From Telluria beijingensis (GTDB taxonomy: Bacteria; Pseudomonadota; Gammaproteobacteria; Burkholderiales; Burkholderiaceae_D), in contig NZ_CP132480.1 in assembly GCF_030770395.1 (NCBI RefSeq), positions 5,570,519 to 5,624,944 on the forward strand: a stretch of DNA of 54,426 bases. The letters are read 5' to 3'. Shown here one piece after another: positions 19,188 to 27,835 of this stretch; position 1 is the stretch's first letter; each line of letters starts with the position of its first letter. The notes under the pieces were generated by a model, which ran no database searches, was not told the origin of the DNA, and saw only the letters and a program-made list of their open reading frames with translations. A program made the position numbers and the translations under genes.

Positions 19188-20897
19188 ATGACTGGCATGC
19201 TCACCACCCTGATCGACCAGCTTGCCGCCTCGCGCACCGCGCGCCGGCGCTCCCGCAACCTGCGCGCCGGCGCACGTCCGGCTGGCGTTGCCGGCAACTG
19301 GTCGATTTCCCTGGGTCCGGCCTGGCTGTGGGCCGTGCTGGTGGTGGTCGCGGGCGGCGCGCTGGCGCTGGCCCTGCATGCGCGCGCACTGCCGGACGGC
19401 GCGGCCGAGACTCCCGGCGCGGTCGCGCTGGGCGCCCTGCAGCGGGTGGCGCCGGGGCTCGACTTCGTGGTGCCGCGCGAGAGCGGCATCTCGCTCACCC
19501 AGCATGGGCAGGTCGCGCTGCTGGTGGCGAGCGGCATGCGCGCCGGGCCGGCGGTGCGGGTCGACCTGTGCACCCAGATGCTCGACCCGGCGCGCTCGCG
19601 CATGCTGCCGCTGCGGATCGGCTATCCCTTCGACGAGGCGGCCGCGCTCGCACGCGCCAGCGCCGCGCCGCCGCGCAACGTGCTGCTGGCCCGGCCCGGC
19701 TCGACCATGCCGCGCATCGACATCACCGGCAATACGGCTGCCGGGCTGGCGATCGCCTGGAACGCCGGCGCCGCCACCGCCGGCTGGGTCGGCGACGCGA
19801 GCGCCGGCAACGTGACGCGTGCGCGCCAGGGCCAGGCCGCGCTGGGCAAGAGCGGCTGGCTGCTGTGGGGCGGCGAAGCCCTGCGCTTCACGCGCCAGCC
19901 CAGCGCCGCCTGCCCGCAGGCGGGCGAGCTGGTGCTGCATCATTTCCAGCAGGGCGGCGCGCCAGGCGCCGCGGCGCTGGTGCACGCCTTCCCGGCGCAG
20001 GGCGAGCCGGTCCAGCTGCGCCTGGCGCCGGGCGCCTGGCAAGTGCCGCTGCTGCCCGGCCCCAGCATGGAAGACCAGGCGCTGTTCGAGGCGCTGCGCG
20101 CACGGGGCCTGCTGCGCCTGGGCCGCGACGGCCTGATCGAACTGGCGCCGCGCGACCTGCTGGCCTGGCGCCTGGCCGGCCCGGACGCGCGGGCGCCGCT
20201 GCCCGGCTGGGAAGATCATCGGCTGAATGACGGCGACCGCCGCCTGCTGGAACGCCTGCACCACCGCGCCGACGGCGCCTACCTGCGCGAGCAGGTACGC
20301 ATCTTCAATAGCGAGCGGCGGCTGGTGGCCTGGCGTACCCGGCCCGGCGCTGACGCCATCTGGCACGCGCTGGCCGGTGGCGCGCCGGCGCCGCTCGAGG
20401 CCGGGCTGCCGGTGGCCGCGATGCGCCTGTTCGCGCGCCTGCCGGACGGCTGGGAGCCCTGGGCCCGGGTCGGCGGCTGGGAAGGCGGCGGCGCAAGCGC
20501 GTCGGTCACCCTGGCCACGCCGGCGCCCGGACGCCCGGTGGAACTGCTGGTCGCGGGCAGGGTGCGCGCCGTGAGCGGCGCCCGCGTGCTGGTGCAGGGC
20601 GCCTGCGACGGCCGCGCCTGTCCCGACCGCGACGCGGTGCAGCGCCTCGTGCTGGCGCCATTGCCTGGTGCGGCCACGATCGCGGTCCAGGTCGAGCCGC
20701 TCGACCTGGCCGCGCTGGCGGGCGGCGCCGACGCGGCCTACCGCCACCTGGCCATGGTCGATGGTCGCCTGGCCTGGCAAGCGCTGCCCGCCGGGAGCAG
20801 TGGCGCGCGGCCGGCCGCCGTGCCGGTGCGCCTGCTCGACCGCGCCGGCGCTCCTGTCCACCATTCCGGTGCATCTCACTCTGACCCTAATTATTGA
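19188..20897 (+). CDS. Large single-pass membrane protein of unknown function, 3' end inside a repeat
   Basis: The 569-residue frame has an Arg-rich cytosolic start, one membrane helix at about residues 45-65 (LWAVLVVVAGGALALAL), and a long periplasmic region. Recognisable substructure includes DLCTQMLDP, an IDITGNTAAGLAIAW strand pair and DHRLNDGDRRLLERLHHRAD. I know no named family. The last residues (SGASHSDPNY) are encoded by the first TCTGACCCT repeat copy at 20878-20897, which also supplies the TGA stop. The natural C-terminus may therefore have been lost or replaced, and a longer ancestor is possible. The ATG at 19188 lacks a strong ribosome site; 19197 is the alternative. Confidence 0.65.
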   Translation: MTGMLTTLIDQLAASRTARRRSRNLRAGARPAGVAGNWSISLGPAWLWAVLVVVAGGALALALHARALPDGAAETPGAVALGALQRVAPGLDFVVPRESGISLTQHGQVALLVASGMRAGPAVRVDLCTQMLDPARSRMLPLRIGYPFDEAAALARASAAPPRNVLLARPGSTMPRIDITGNTAAGLAIAWNAGAATAGWVGDASAGNVTRARQGQAALGKSGWLLWGGEALRFTRQPSAACPQAGELVLHHFQQGGAPGAAALVHAFPAQGEPVQLRLAPGAWQVPLLPGPSMEDQALFEALRARGLLRLGRDGLIELAPRDLLAWRLAGPDARAPLPGWEDHRLNDGDRRLLERLHHRADGAYLREQVRIFNSERRLVAWRTRPGADAIWHALAGGAPAPLEAGLPVAAMRLFARLPDGWEPWARVGGWEGGGASASVTLATPAPGRPVELLVAGRVRAVSGARVLVQGACDGRACPDRDAVQRLVLAPLPGAATIAVQVEPLDLAALAGGADAAYRHLAMVDGRLAWQALPAGSSGARPAAVPVRLLDRAGAPVHHSGASHSDPNY

Positions 20898-21275
20898 GCT
20901 AGTTATTATTGGAACGACCAATGAAATCAACTTCCACCTAGCAGAATTCCAAGGGCAATTACCCAATAATTCTACTCTGACCCTATTTAATAATTGGCCT
21001 TAACATCGTGCGTGGGAAAGGAATTTATGCAAGCTGGAAAGAAAAGATCTAGTCTGCAATGATTAATCAGGGAGATTGGCAAATCAAGAGGGTCACGGCA
21101 AAAAAATAATGAGGGTCAGAGTCGAATTAAATGACAACTTTCGACTCTTGTCATTTAATTCGACTCTGACCCTCATTATTGAGTAAGAGCTTAATTGAAA
21201 CTCAATGAGAGTAAAGTCGGCAGATCGGGAGATGTGACAATTTTTCCCAATAATTCTACTCTGACCCTCATTGTT
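20878..21275. repeat. AT-rich island of TCTGACCCT repeats (REP/MITE-like), no gene
   Basis: This 390-base stretch between two converging genes holds no credible coding frame. Five copies of TCTGACCCT occur: plus strand at 20880-20888, 20976-20984, 21165-21173 and 21260-21268, and minus strand at 21112-21120. The copies at 20976 and 21260 share CCCAATAATTCTACTCTGAC and the following CCT. Base composition is sharply lower in GC than on either side. In Oxalobacteraceae, sequences of this type are seen near REP-associated tyrosine (RAYT) transposases; none is present here, so the element would be non-autonomous. Confidence 0.8.
21105..21180. repeat. 33-bp perfect inverted repeat (hairpin)
   Basis: The arms 21105-21137 and 21148-21180 are exact reverse complements over 33 bases and enclose a 10-base loop. 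Each arm carries the TCTGACCCT core and a TCGAATTAAATGACAA inner part. Either strand would fold into a long hairpin when single-stranded. It is part of the repeat island. Confidence 0.93.
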
Positions 21276-21289
21276 GCCGTGGCGGGTGG

Positions 21290-22639
21290 TTAGCGGTCGC
21301 GGCGGGCGGCGGCGGGGCGGGGGCCGGTGTTGCGTTTGGCGGCGGCGGGGGCGCCGGTGCCGGGGGTGCGGGGTTTGTTGCCGCCGCCGCCACCGTGGCT
21401 ACGACCGCCGCCGCCTGGACGGCCGCCGCGGTTCGAATGGCCCGGGGCGCCGCTGCGCAGCTGGATCGGCTGCGGTTTGGCATTAAGGTCGGGCTCGAAG
21501 CCGGGGATCACGGCGCGCGGCAGGGTTTGCTTGATCAGCTTTTCGATGTCTTTCAGCATCTGGTGCTCGTCGACGCAGACCAGCGAGACCGCTTCGCCAG
21601 TCGCGCCGGCGCGGCCGGTGCGGCCGATGCGGTGCACGTAGTCTTCGGGCACGTTCGGCAGGTCGTAGTTCACCACGTGCGGCAGCTGGTCGATGTCGAT
21701 GCCGCGCGCCGCGATGTCGGTCGCCACCAGCACCTGCAGGCTGCCATCCTTGAACTCGGCCAGCGCCTTGGTGCGCGCCGACTGGCTCTTGTTGCCGTGG
21801 ATCGCCATCGCGCCGATGCCATCCTTGCCCAGCTGTTCCACCAGTTTATTGGCGCCGTGCTTGGTGCGCGTGAACACCAGCACCTGATGCCAGTTGTTCG
21901 ACTTGATCAGGTGCGCCAGCATCGGGTGTTTCTTGTCGCGGTCCACCGGGTGGATTTTTTGCGCGATCACTTCCACGGTCGAATTGCGGCGCGCGACCTC
22001 GATCGACTGCGGATTGTCCAGCAGGCGATCGGCCAGGGCCTTGATATCGTCCGAGAAAGTGGCCGAGAACAGCAGGTTCTGGCGCTTCGGCGGCAGCAGT
22101 GCCAGCACCTTGCGGATGTCGTGGATGAAGCCCATGTCCAGCATGCGGTCGGCTTCGTCCAGGATCAGGATCTCGATTTTCGACAAATCGACGGTGCCCT
22201 GGCCCGCGTGGTCCAGCAGGCGGCCCGGGGTCGCCACCAGGATGTCGACGCCATGCTTGAGCAGCTTGATCTGCGGATTAATGCCCACGCCGCCAAAGAT
22301 CACGGCCGAGTTCAGGTTGGTGTACTTGCCATACAGGCGCACGCTTTCCTCGACCTGGGCCGCGAGCTCGCGGGTCGGGGTCAGCACCAGCGCGCGGATC
22401 ACGCGCGGCGCGGTCTTGTTGCGCTGGGCGGCGCCGACGGCGTCGCTCGACAGGCGGTGCAGGATCGGCAGGGTGAAGCCGGCGGTCTTGCCGGTGCCGG
22501 TCTGGGCGCCGGCCAGCAGGTCACCGCCGTTCAGCACGGCGGGAATGGCCTGGCTCTGGATCGGGGTCGGGGCGGTATAACCTTGTTCGGTCACCGCGCG
22601 CACGATCGCGTCAGAAAGACCAAGTGAAGAAAATGACAT
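21290..22639 (-). CDS. rhlE: DEAD-box ATP-dependent RNA helicase, RhlE type
   Basis: The 449-residue helicase unwinds short RNA duplexes and works in ribosome assembly and RNA turnover in the cytoplasm. Visible motifs in order are the Q motif ([10 protein letters not shown]), Walker [22 protein letters not shown] in [16 protein letters not shown] in FSATFSDD, and [10 protein letters not shown]. After the second RecA domain the C-terminus is a Gly/Arg-rich tail ([10 protein letters not shown]), as in RhlE. The ATG is preceded by AT-rich sequence with no Shine-Dalgarno motif. A 24-base palindrome and a minus-strand TATAAT lie 119-144 bases upstream of the start codon. Confidence 0.93.
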   Translation of the reverse strand: MSFSSLGLSDAIVRAVTEQGYTAPTPIQSQAIPAVLNGGDLLAGAQTGTGKTAGFTLPILHRLSSDAVGAAQRNKTAPRVIRALVLTPTRELAAQVEESVRLYGKYTNLNSAVIFGGVGINPQIKLLKHGVDILVATPGRLLDHAGQGTVDLSKIEILILDEADRMLDMGFIHDIRKVLALLPPKRQNLLFSATFSDDIKALADRLLDNPQSIEVARRNSTVEVIAQKIHPVDRDKKHPMLAHLIKSNNWHQVLVFTRTKHGANKLVEQLGKDGIGAMAIHGNKSQSARTKALAEFKDGSLQVLVATDIAARGIDIDQLPHVVNYDLPNVPEDYVHRIGRTGRAGATGEAVSLVCVDEHQMLKDIEKLIKQTLPRAVIPGFEPDLNAKPQPIQLRSGAPGHSNRGGRPGGGGRSHGGGGGNKPRTPGTGAPAAAKRNTGPRPAAARRDR

Positions 22640-22757
22640 AGATTTTTCAGTAAAAAACGGCCCGTCGCCACAGCGGCGGCAAGTCCTGGAATCGGGTTGA
22701 TGCGGGCGCGCGGTGAGGCGGGCACCCGGATGCTGCCGTGCAACACGGCCAGCTAGG

Positions 22758-22783
22758 ATTATAGTGAAGTTAGTTTCACTATA
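22758..22783 (-). promoter_or_regulatory. rhlE promoter region with a 24-base palindrome
   Basis: TATAGTGAA (22760-22768) and TTCACTATA (22775-22783) are perfect 9-base arms around GTTAGT. On the minus strand 22758-22763 reads TATAAT, a perfect -10 box overlapping one arm. Transcription from it would give rhlE a leader of about 110 bases. A regulator binding the palindrome would block this promoter. No good -35 is visible, which fits activator dependence. Confidence 0.5.
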
Positions 22784-22832
22784 GAAAGTTTTTGCGCCAC
22801 TACTATGTAATGCTTTGTAAGACGCCTGGTCA

Positions 22833-22876
22833 AAAGCAATCGGGCCATCGGCAAGCGCAGCCTGCCAATGGCCCGA
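22833..22876 (-). terminator. Probable suhB terminator
   Basis: TCGGGCCAT (22840-22848) pairs with ATGGCCCGA (22868-22876), with a further GGCA/TGCC pairing inside. On the minus strand the stem is followed by ATTGCTTTTG, an imperfect T tract. It is 19 bases past the suhB stop. Confidence 0.6.
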
Positions 22877-22894
22877 CTAGTGCAGCCCGTTATT

Positions 22895-23683
22895 TTACGC
22901 GAAAGGCGAGAGCAGCGGGACCAGCGCGCCGAAAACCTTCGGGCCGGCGGCGATGATGTCGCCCTTGTCCAGGTAATCGGATTCGCCGTTGAATTCGCCA
23001 ACGATGCCGCCTGCTTCGGTCACGAGCAGGGCGCCGGCCGCGATATCCCACACCTTCAGGTTCTTTTCGAAATAGCCGTCGATACGGCCGGCCGCGACGT
23101 TGGCCAGTTCCAGCGCCGCCGAACCGCCGCTGCGCACGCCGTGGCTGCGCGAAGCGACCACTTCGTACATGCGCAGGTATTCGGCCAGCGCGCGCGGATC
23201 GGGGCCGTGGCCGGCCGACAGCAGGGCGCGGCCGATGCGCTCGGTGGGGCGCACACGGATGCGCTTGTCGTTCAGGTAGGCGCCGGCGCCCTTGGTCGCG
23301 GTGAACAGGTCGTTGCGGACCGGGTCGTAGACCAGGCCGTTGGTGATCACGCCGCGCTGCTTGAGCGCGATCGAGATGCAGTAGTTGGGATAGCCGTGCA
23401 GGAAGTTGGTGGTGCCATCGATCGGGTCGATGATCCACACGAATTCACTCTCGTCGTTCAGGTTGCCGGATGCGCCGCTTTCTTCCGCCAGGATGGCGTG
23501 GGTCGGATAGGCCTTGAGCAGGGTCTCGACGATCGCCTGTTCCGCCGCCTGGTCGACGTCGGTGACGAAATCGTTGTGCTGCTTCTCGGAGACGACGATG
23601 CGATCGATATCGAAGGACGCGCGGTTGATGACGGTGGCGGCGCGGCGGGCGGCCTTGATGGCCGTGTTGAGCATTGGGTGCAT
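22895..23683 (-). CDS. suhB: Inositol-1-monophosphatase family protein
   Basis: The 262-residue Mg-dependent phosphatase dephosphorylates inositol phosphates; in E. coli SuhB also takes part in ribosomal RNA transcription complexes. The metal sites are visible as EES in AEESGASG, DPIDGTTNF and WDIAAGALLV with EAGG. The length matches E. coli SuhB. It is divergent from trmJ, the same neighbour pair seen in many proteobacteria, which supports both names. Confidence 0.93.
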   Translation of the reverse strand: MHPMLNTAIKAARRAATVINRASFDIDRIVVSEKQHNDFVTDVDQAAEQAIVETLLKAYPTHAILAEESGASGNLNDESEFVWIIDPIDGTTNFLHGYPNYCISIALKQRGVITNGLVYDPVRNDLFTATKGAGAYLNDKRIRVRPTERIGRALLSAGHGPDPRALAEYLRMYEVVASRSHGVRSGGSAALELANVAAGRIDGYFEKNLKVWDIAAGALLVTEAGGIVGEFNGESDYLDKGDIIAAGPKVFGALVPLLSPFA

Positions 23684-23856
23684 GGAGGCTTATCCGTAAA
23701 AAACGCGAACGCCCACTCACGCACCTTGGGGCGTCGTGAACGATCGGCTATTGAAGAGTGATTAAAGAGCAGGGCAGTGCCGAAACGGCTACAATCGCGG
23801 GCTTGTCCCCGTGATCACAAAAAACCGTCCGCACTGCGCGATGGTCGCTATTGTAA

Positions 23857-24618
23857 ATGAACCCGACCCAAACCGACACTTCTCTTTTCAATCGGCTCCG
23901 CTTCGTGCTGGTCGAAACCAGCCGCGCCGGCAACGTCGGCTCGGTGGCGCGGGCCATGAAGACCATGGGATTCAGCGACCTGGTGCTGGTCGCTCCCAGG
24001 TGCGACGACCCCCTCAACGACCCGGAAGCGGTGGCCTTCGCCAGCGGCGCCATCGACGTGCTGGGCCAGGCGCGCATCGTCGAGGACATCGGCCAGGCGC
24101 TGGACGGCTGCAATTTCGCCGCCGCCGTCTCGGCCCGCCTGCGCGAATTCTCGCCGCCCGTCTGGACCCCGCGCGCCTTCGCCGCCCACGCCGGCAGCCA
24201 GCCAGACCTGCGTCCGGCCATCGTGTTCGGCAACGAGCGCGTGGGCCTGCCGAACGGGATCGTCGAAGGCTGCAACGTCCTGATCAACATCCCGGCCAAT
24301 CCCGACTATTCTTCGCTCAACCTGTCGCAGGCGGCCCAGGTGCTGGCCTATGAAGCGCGCATGGCGGCGGTGGGCGACGGCATCGACGCGCGCGGCGTGG
24401 GCTTCCATGGCGAAGCGGCCAGCATGGCCCAGGTCGACGGCATGTATGCCCACCTCGAACAGGCGCTGGTCGCGATCGGCTTCCTGGACGCCGACAATCC
24501 CAGGAAACTGATGCCGCGCCTGAAGCGCCTGTTCGCGCGCACCGGCCTCGAGACCGAGGAAGTCAACATCCTGCGCGGCATCGCCAGCGCCATCCTCAAG
24601 GCCGGGCCGCCGCGCTGA
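23857..24618 (+). CDS. trmJ: tRNA (cytidine/uridine-2'-O-)-methyltransferase TrmJ
   Basis: The 253-residue SpoU-class SPOUT enzyme methylates the 2'-OH of the wobble-adjacent nucleotide 32 of tRNAs, using S-adenosylmethionine. Motif 1 appears as AGNVGSVARAMKTMG, motif 2 as IVFGNERVGL and motif 3 as SLNLSQAAQVLAYE, which form the trefoil knot. The C-terminal helical extension distinguishes TrmJ from TrmL. It is divergent from suhB. Confidence 0.93.
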   Translation: MNPTQTDTSLFNRLRFVLVETSRAGNVGSVARAMKTMGFSDLVLVAPRCDDPLNDPEAVAFASGAIDVLGQARIVEDIGQALDGCNFAAAVSARLREFSPPVWTPRAFAAHAGSQPDLRPAIVFGNERVGLPNGIVEGCNVLINIPANPDYSSLNLSQAAQVLAYEARMAAVGDGIDARGVGFHGEAASMAQVDGMYAHLEQALVAIGFLDADNPRKLMPRLKRLFARTGLETEEVNILRGIASAILKAGPPR

Positions 24619-24664
24619 ACCGGTTTGCGCCCGTCCGCGCGCTGGCATCGCGTACACTAGGTGG

Positions 24665-25186
24665 ATGAGGACATCACGCAGGACCTTCCTGGCCGTCGGC
24701 GGCCTGGCCGCGCTGGCGCTGGGCGCCGGCGGCGCCTGGTACCGCGCCACGCACGATACCGAACCACAGCGCTTCGCCCTCGACGGCGAGGCGCGCGCGG
24801 CCTTGCACGCGATCGCACCGGCGATCCTCGACGGCGCGCTGGCAAACGATCCGGCGCGCCGCGAACGGCAACTGGGCAGCGCCATCGACGCCGTCGAAGC
24901 GGCCATCCGCGGCCTGCCGCCCGCCACCCAGGAAGAAGTGCAAGACCTGTTCGGCCTGCTGGCCCTGCGTCCGGCGCGGCGCCTGCTCACCGGCGTGCCG
25001 ACCGGCTGGGAGAGCGCCGACATCGCGCATATCAGCGCGTTTCTACAGGAGTGGCGCGTGCACCGCTTCGCCATGATGCGCAGCGCCTACGGCGCGCTGC
25101 ACGACCTGGTGCTGGGCGCCTGGTATGCCCAGCCGGCCAGCTGGGATGCGATCGGCTATCCCGGTCCGCCACAGAGGCTGGCATGA
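24665..25186 (+). CDS. TAT-exported small subunit-like protein of a GMC oxidoreductase
   Basis: The 173-residue protein begins with a twin-arginine signal (TSRRTFLAVGGLAALALGAG). The mature part is helical (LDGEARAALHAIAPAILDGA, then LPPATQEEVQDLFGLL), resembling the gamma or subunit-3 type partners of membrane GMC dehydrogenases. Its TGA overlaps the ATG of the GMC gene (ATGA), a strong sign of translational coupling. TAT export would allow the folded flavoprotein partner to be carried along, because the GMC protein itself lacks a signal. Functional assignment rests mostly on context. Confidence 0.8.
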   Translation: MRTSRRTFLAVGGLAALALGAGGAWYRATHDTEPQRFALDGEARAALHAIAPAILDGALANDPARRERQLGSAIDAVEAAIRGLPPATQEEVQDLFGLLALRPARRLLTGVPTGWESADIAHISAFLQEWRVHRFAMMRSAYGALHDLVLGAWYAQPASWDAIGYPGPPQRLA

Positions 25187-26802
25187 CGGCGCGCATTCCC
25201 GATCCGATCGCGGCCGGCCTGCAGCGCGGCTGGAAGGTGCTCGACGCCTCGACCCTCGCGCAGGACCGCACGCTGGAAGCGGACGTCGTCATCGTCGGCA
25301 GCGGCGCCGGCGGCGGCATCAGCGCCGAGATCCTCGCCAGGTCGGGCCTGTCGGTGATCGTGGTCGAAGAAGGCCCCCTGAAATCCTCGCGCGATTTCAA
25401 GATGCGCGAAGCCGAAGCCTACCCGCAGCTGTACCAGGAATCGGCCGCGCGCAAGACCGCCGACAAGGCGATCAACATCCTGCAGGGCCGCGCCGTGGGC
25501 GGCTCGACCACCGTCAACTGGACCTCGAGCTTTCGCACGCCGGAGCCGACCCTGGCCTGGTGGCGCCGCCAGCACGGCCTCGCATTCGCCTCGAACGACG
25601 AGCTGGCGCCATGGTTCGTCATGGCCGAGCGCCGCACCGGCGTGATCGACTGGCTGGTCGACCCCAACCAGAACAACGACGTCCTGCGCCGCGGCGCGGC
25701 GAAGCTCGGCATCGCCACAGGCGCCATCCGGCGCAACGTGCAGGGCTGCTGGAACCTCGGCTACTGCGGCATGGGTTGCCCCACCAATGCCAAGCAATCG
25801 ATGCTGGTCACCACCATCCCGGCGGCGCTGGACAACGGCGCCACGCTGGTCACGCGCGCCCGCGCCGAACGCCTGCGGCTGCGCGGCCAGATGGTGGATG
25901 AACTGGTCTGCACCGCGCTCGACGCCGACGGCGTGCTGCCGAGCGGGCGCCAGCTGCGCCTGCGCGCGCGCCACTTCGTGGTCGCCGGCGGCGCCATCAA
26001 CACCCCCGCGCTGCTGCTGCGCTCCAGGGCGCCCGATCCCAGCGGCCAGCTCGGCAAGCGCACCTTCCTGCACCCGACCCTGATCTCGGCCGCCTTCTAC
26101 GACCAGCGGGTCGAGGGCTGGGCCGGCGCGCCGCAGAGCGTCTATTCCGACCATTTCCTGGATGTCGACCCGATCGACGGCCCGCTCGGCTACAAGCTCG
26201 AGGCGCCGCCGCTGCACCCGCTGCTGCTGGCGACCACGATGAGCGGCTTCGGCGAGCAGCACGCGGCCGCGATGCGCGATTTTGCCCACATGGGCGGCAT
26301 GCTGGCGCTACTGCGCGACGGCTTCCATGCCGAGTCGCCCGGCGGCGAAGTGCGCCTGCGCGCCGACGGCGGCGGCGAGCTCGATTACCCGCTCAACGAC
26401 TTCCTGTGGGACGGCGCGCGGCGCGCGCTGCTGTCGATGGCCGAGATCCAGTTCGCGGCCGGCGCCCGCACGGTCCAGCCGGCGCACGAAAAGGCCCAGC
26501 GCTACCGTTCCTGGGCCGAGGCGCGGCGCGAGATCGCGGCGCTGCCGCAGCGCGCCCACGTCACGCGGGTGGCCTCGGCCCATGTGATGGGCGGCTGCGC
26601 CATGGACGGCGACGAGCGCCGCGGCGTGGTCGATCCCGCCGGCCGATACAGGGCCCTGGCAAACGTGTCGGTGCACGACGGTTCGCTGTTCCCGACCTCG
26701 CTCGGCGCCAATCCGCAGCTGACCATCTACGCGCTCACGGCGCGCCTGGCCAGCGGCCTGGCGGCAAGCCTGACCGGTCGTCCGGCTGCGGCGCTGGCAT
26801 GA
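25183..26802 (+). CDS. GMC-family FAD oxidoreductase
   Basis: The 539-residue enzyme has an N-terminal FAD-binding motif VVIVGSGAGGGISAEIL, a GRAVGGSTTVNWTSSF block, and a C-terminal GMC signature with HVMGGCAMDG and GANPQLTIYALTARLA that holds the catalytic His/Asn pair. A GYCGMGCPTNAKQS cysteine motif places it in the long-chain alcohol or steroid oxidase branch rather than with glucose-type enzymes. It oxidises an alcohol to an aldehyde or ketone; substrate unknown. It is coupled at both ends by ATGA overlaps to the TAT protein and to a lipase-like gene, suggesting that the alcohol is released from an ester. Confidence 0.9.
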   Translation: MTARIPDPIAAGLQRGWKVLDASTLAQDRTLEADVVIVGSGAGGGISAEILARSGLSVIVVEEGPLKSSRDFKMREAEAYPQLYQESAARKTADKAINILQGRAVGGSTTVNWTSSFRTPEPTLAWWRRQHGLAFASNDELAPWFVMAERRTGVIDWLVDPNQNNDVLRRGAAKLGIATGAIRRNVQGCWNLGYCGMGCPTNAKQSMLVTTIPAALDNGATLVTRARAERLRLRGQMVDELVCTALDADGVLPSGRQLRLRARHFVVAGGAINTPALLLRSRAPDPSGQLGKRTFLHPTLISAAFYDQRVEGWAGAPQSVYSDHFLDVDPIDGPLGYKLEAPPLHPLLLATTMSGFGEQHAAAMRDFAHMGGMLALLRDGFHAESPGGEVRLRADGGGELDYPLNDFLWDGARRALLSMAEIQFAAGARTVQPAHEKAQRYRSWAEARREIAALPQRAHVTRVASAHVMGGCAMDGDERRGVVDPAGRYRALANVSVHDGSLFPTSLGANPQLTIYALTARLASGLAASLTGRPAAALA

Positions 26803-27761
26803 GTTCGCGCACCCTGCTGCGGCTGGTCCTGCTGGTGCAGGCGCTGGCGGCGCTCGCCATCGGCGCGGCCGCCATGCGCTGGCGCGATCTCGCGTGGTGG
26901 CAGGCAACCGCGCTCGGGCTGGGCAGCGTGGCGCTGGTGCGCCTGCTCATCAACGCCAACAATTTCCTGATGGCGGCGCGCAGCGCCAGCCCCACACCAA
27001 TCGAGCATCGGATCGGGCCCGGCCGGGCGCTGCGCATGTACTGGGAAGAGTTCAGCACCAGCATGCTGACGACGTCCTGGCTCATGCCGCGCGCGCAGGC
27101 GCGCACCCGCATTCATTCCGACTCGGCGCACCCGCCGGTACTGCTGCTGCACGGCTATGGCTGCAACAGCGGCTACTGGGCCAGCCTGGCGCCGATGCTG
27201 GACGCGGCCCGCATCAGCCATGCCACGCTCGACCTGGAACCGCTGACCGGCGACATCGACGACTATGCCGCACGCATCGAGGAGGCCGCGGCGCGACTGT
27301 GCGCGCAGGCCGGCGCGCGCCAGTTGATCGTCGTCGCCCACAGCATGGGCGGGCTGGCGGCGCGCGCCTGGATGCGCGTGCACGGCGCCGACCGCGTGGC
27401 GCGCCTGGTCACGCTCGGCACGCCGCACCATGGCACCTGCCTGGCCGCGTTCGGGCTCGGCATCAATGCCGGCCAGATGCGGCGCATGGGCGTGGCCGGC
27501 CCGGAATGCGCCTGGCTGACTGCCCTGGCCGGGGCCGAGCCGGCGGCCGTGCGCGCGCGCATCACCTCGATCTACAGCCACCACGACAACATCATCGCGC
27601 CGCAGACCTCGAGCGAACTGCCGGGCGCGCGCAATATCGCCTTCGGCGGCGTGGGCCACGTGGCGCTCGGCCATAACCGGCGCGTGCTGGCGGCCGTGAT
27701 GGGCGAGATCGACGCCCTGCGCGCGGGGCATGTCGCATCCGCCGCAATGCAGCATCATTAA
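26799..27761 (+). CDS. Membrane-anchored alpha/beta hydrolase (lipase-like)
   Basis: The 320-residue protein has two N-terminal membrane helices (LLRLVLLVQALAALAIGAAA and TALGLGSVALVRLLI) followed by an alpha/beta hydrolase domain. The oxyanion motif is LLLHGYGCNSGYW, the nucleophile elbow AHSMGG, and the acid/His region has HHDNII and GHVALGHN. The TLGTPHHGT segment is typical of triacylglycerol lipases and PGAP1-like esterases. It ends the coupled TAT/GMC/lipase operon. An esterase that feeds alcohol to the GMC enzyme is a reasonable inference. Confidence 0.87.
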   Translation: MSSRTLLRLVLLVQALAALAIGAAAMRWRDLAWWQATALGLGSVALVRLLINANNFLMAARSASPTPIEHRIGPGRALRMYWEEFSTSMLTTSWLMPRAQARTRIHSDSAHPPVLLLHGYGCNSGYWASLAPMLDAARISHATLDLEPLTGDIDDYAARIEEAAARLCAQAGARQLIVVAHSMGGLAARAWMRVHGADRVARLVTLGTPHHGTCLAAFGLGINAGQMRRMGVAGPECAWLTALAGAEPAAVRARITSIYSHHDNIIAPQTSSELPGARNIAFGGVGHVALGHNRRVLAAVMGEIDALRAGHVASAAMQHH

Positions 27762-27835
27762 GGGCCGATTGCCCCCTCACGAGCGCCCGCCCGCGTGGTA
27801 CAGTGATGACAACATCGCATTCCCGGAGCGCCATC

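Noticed and set aside
19131..20966. A 611-codon open frame on the minus strand opposite the membrane protein at 19188
   Set aside because: Ala/Arg/Gln-rich with no motif; a shadow of the plus-strand gene.
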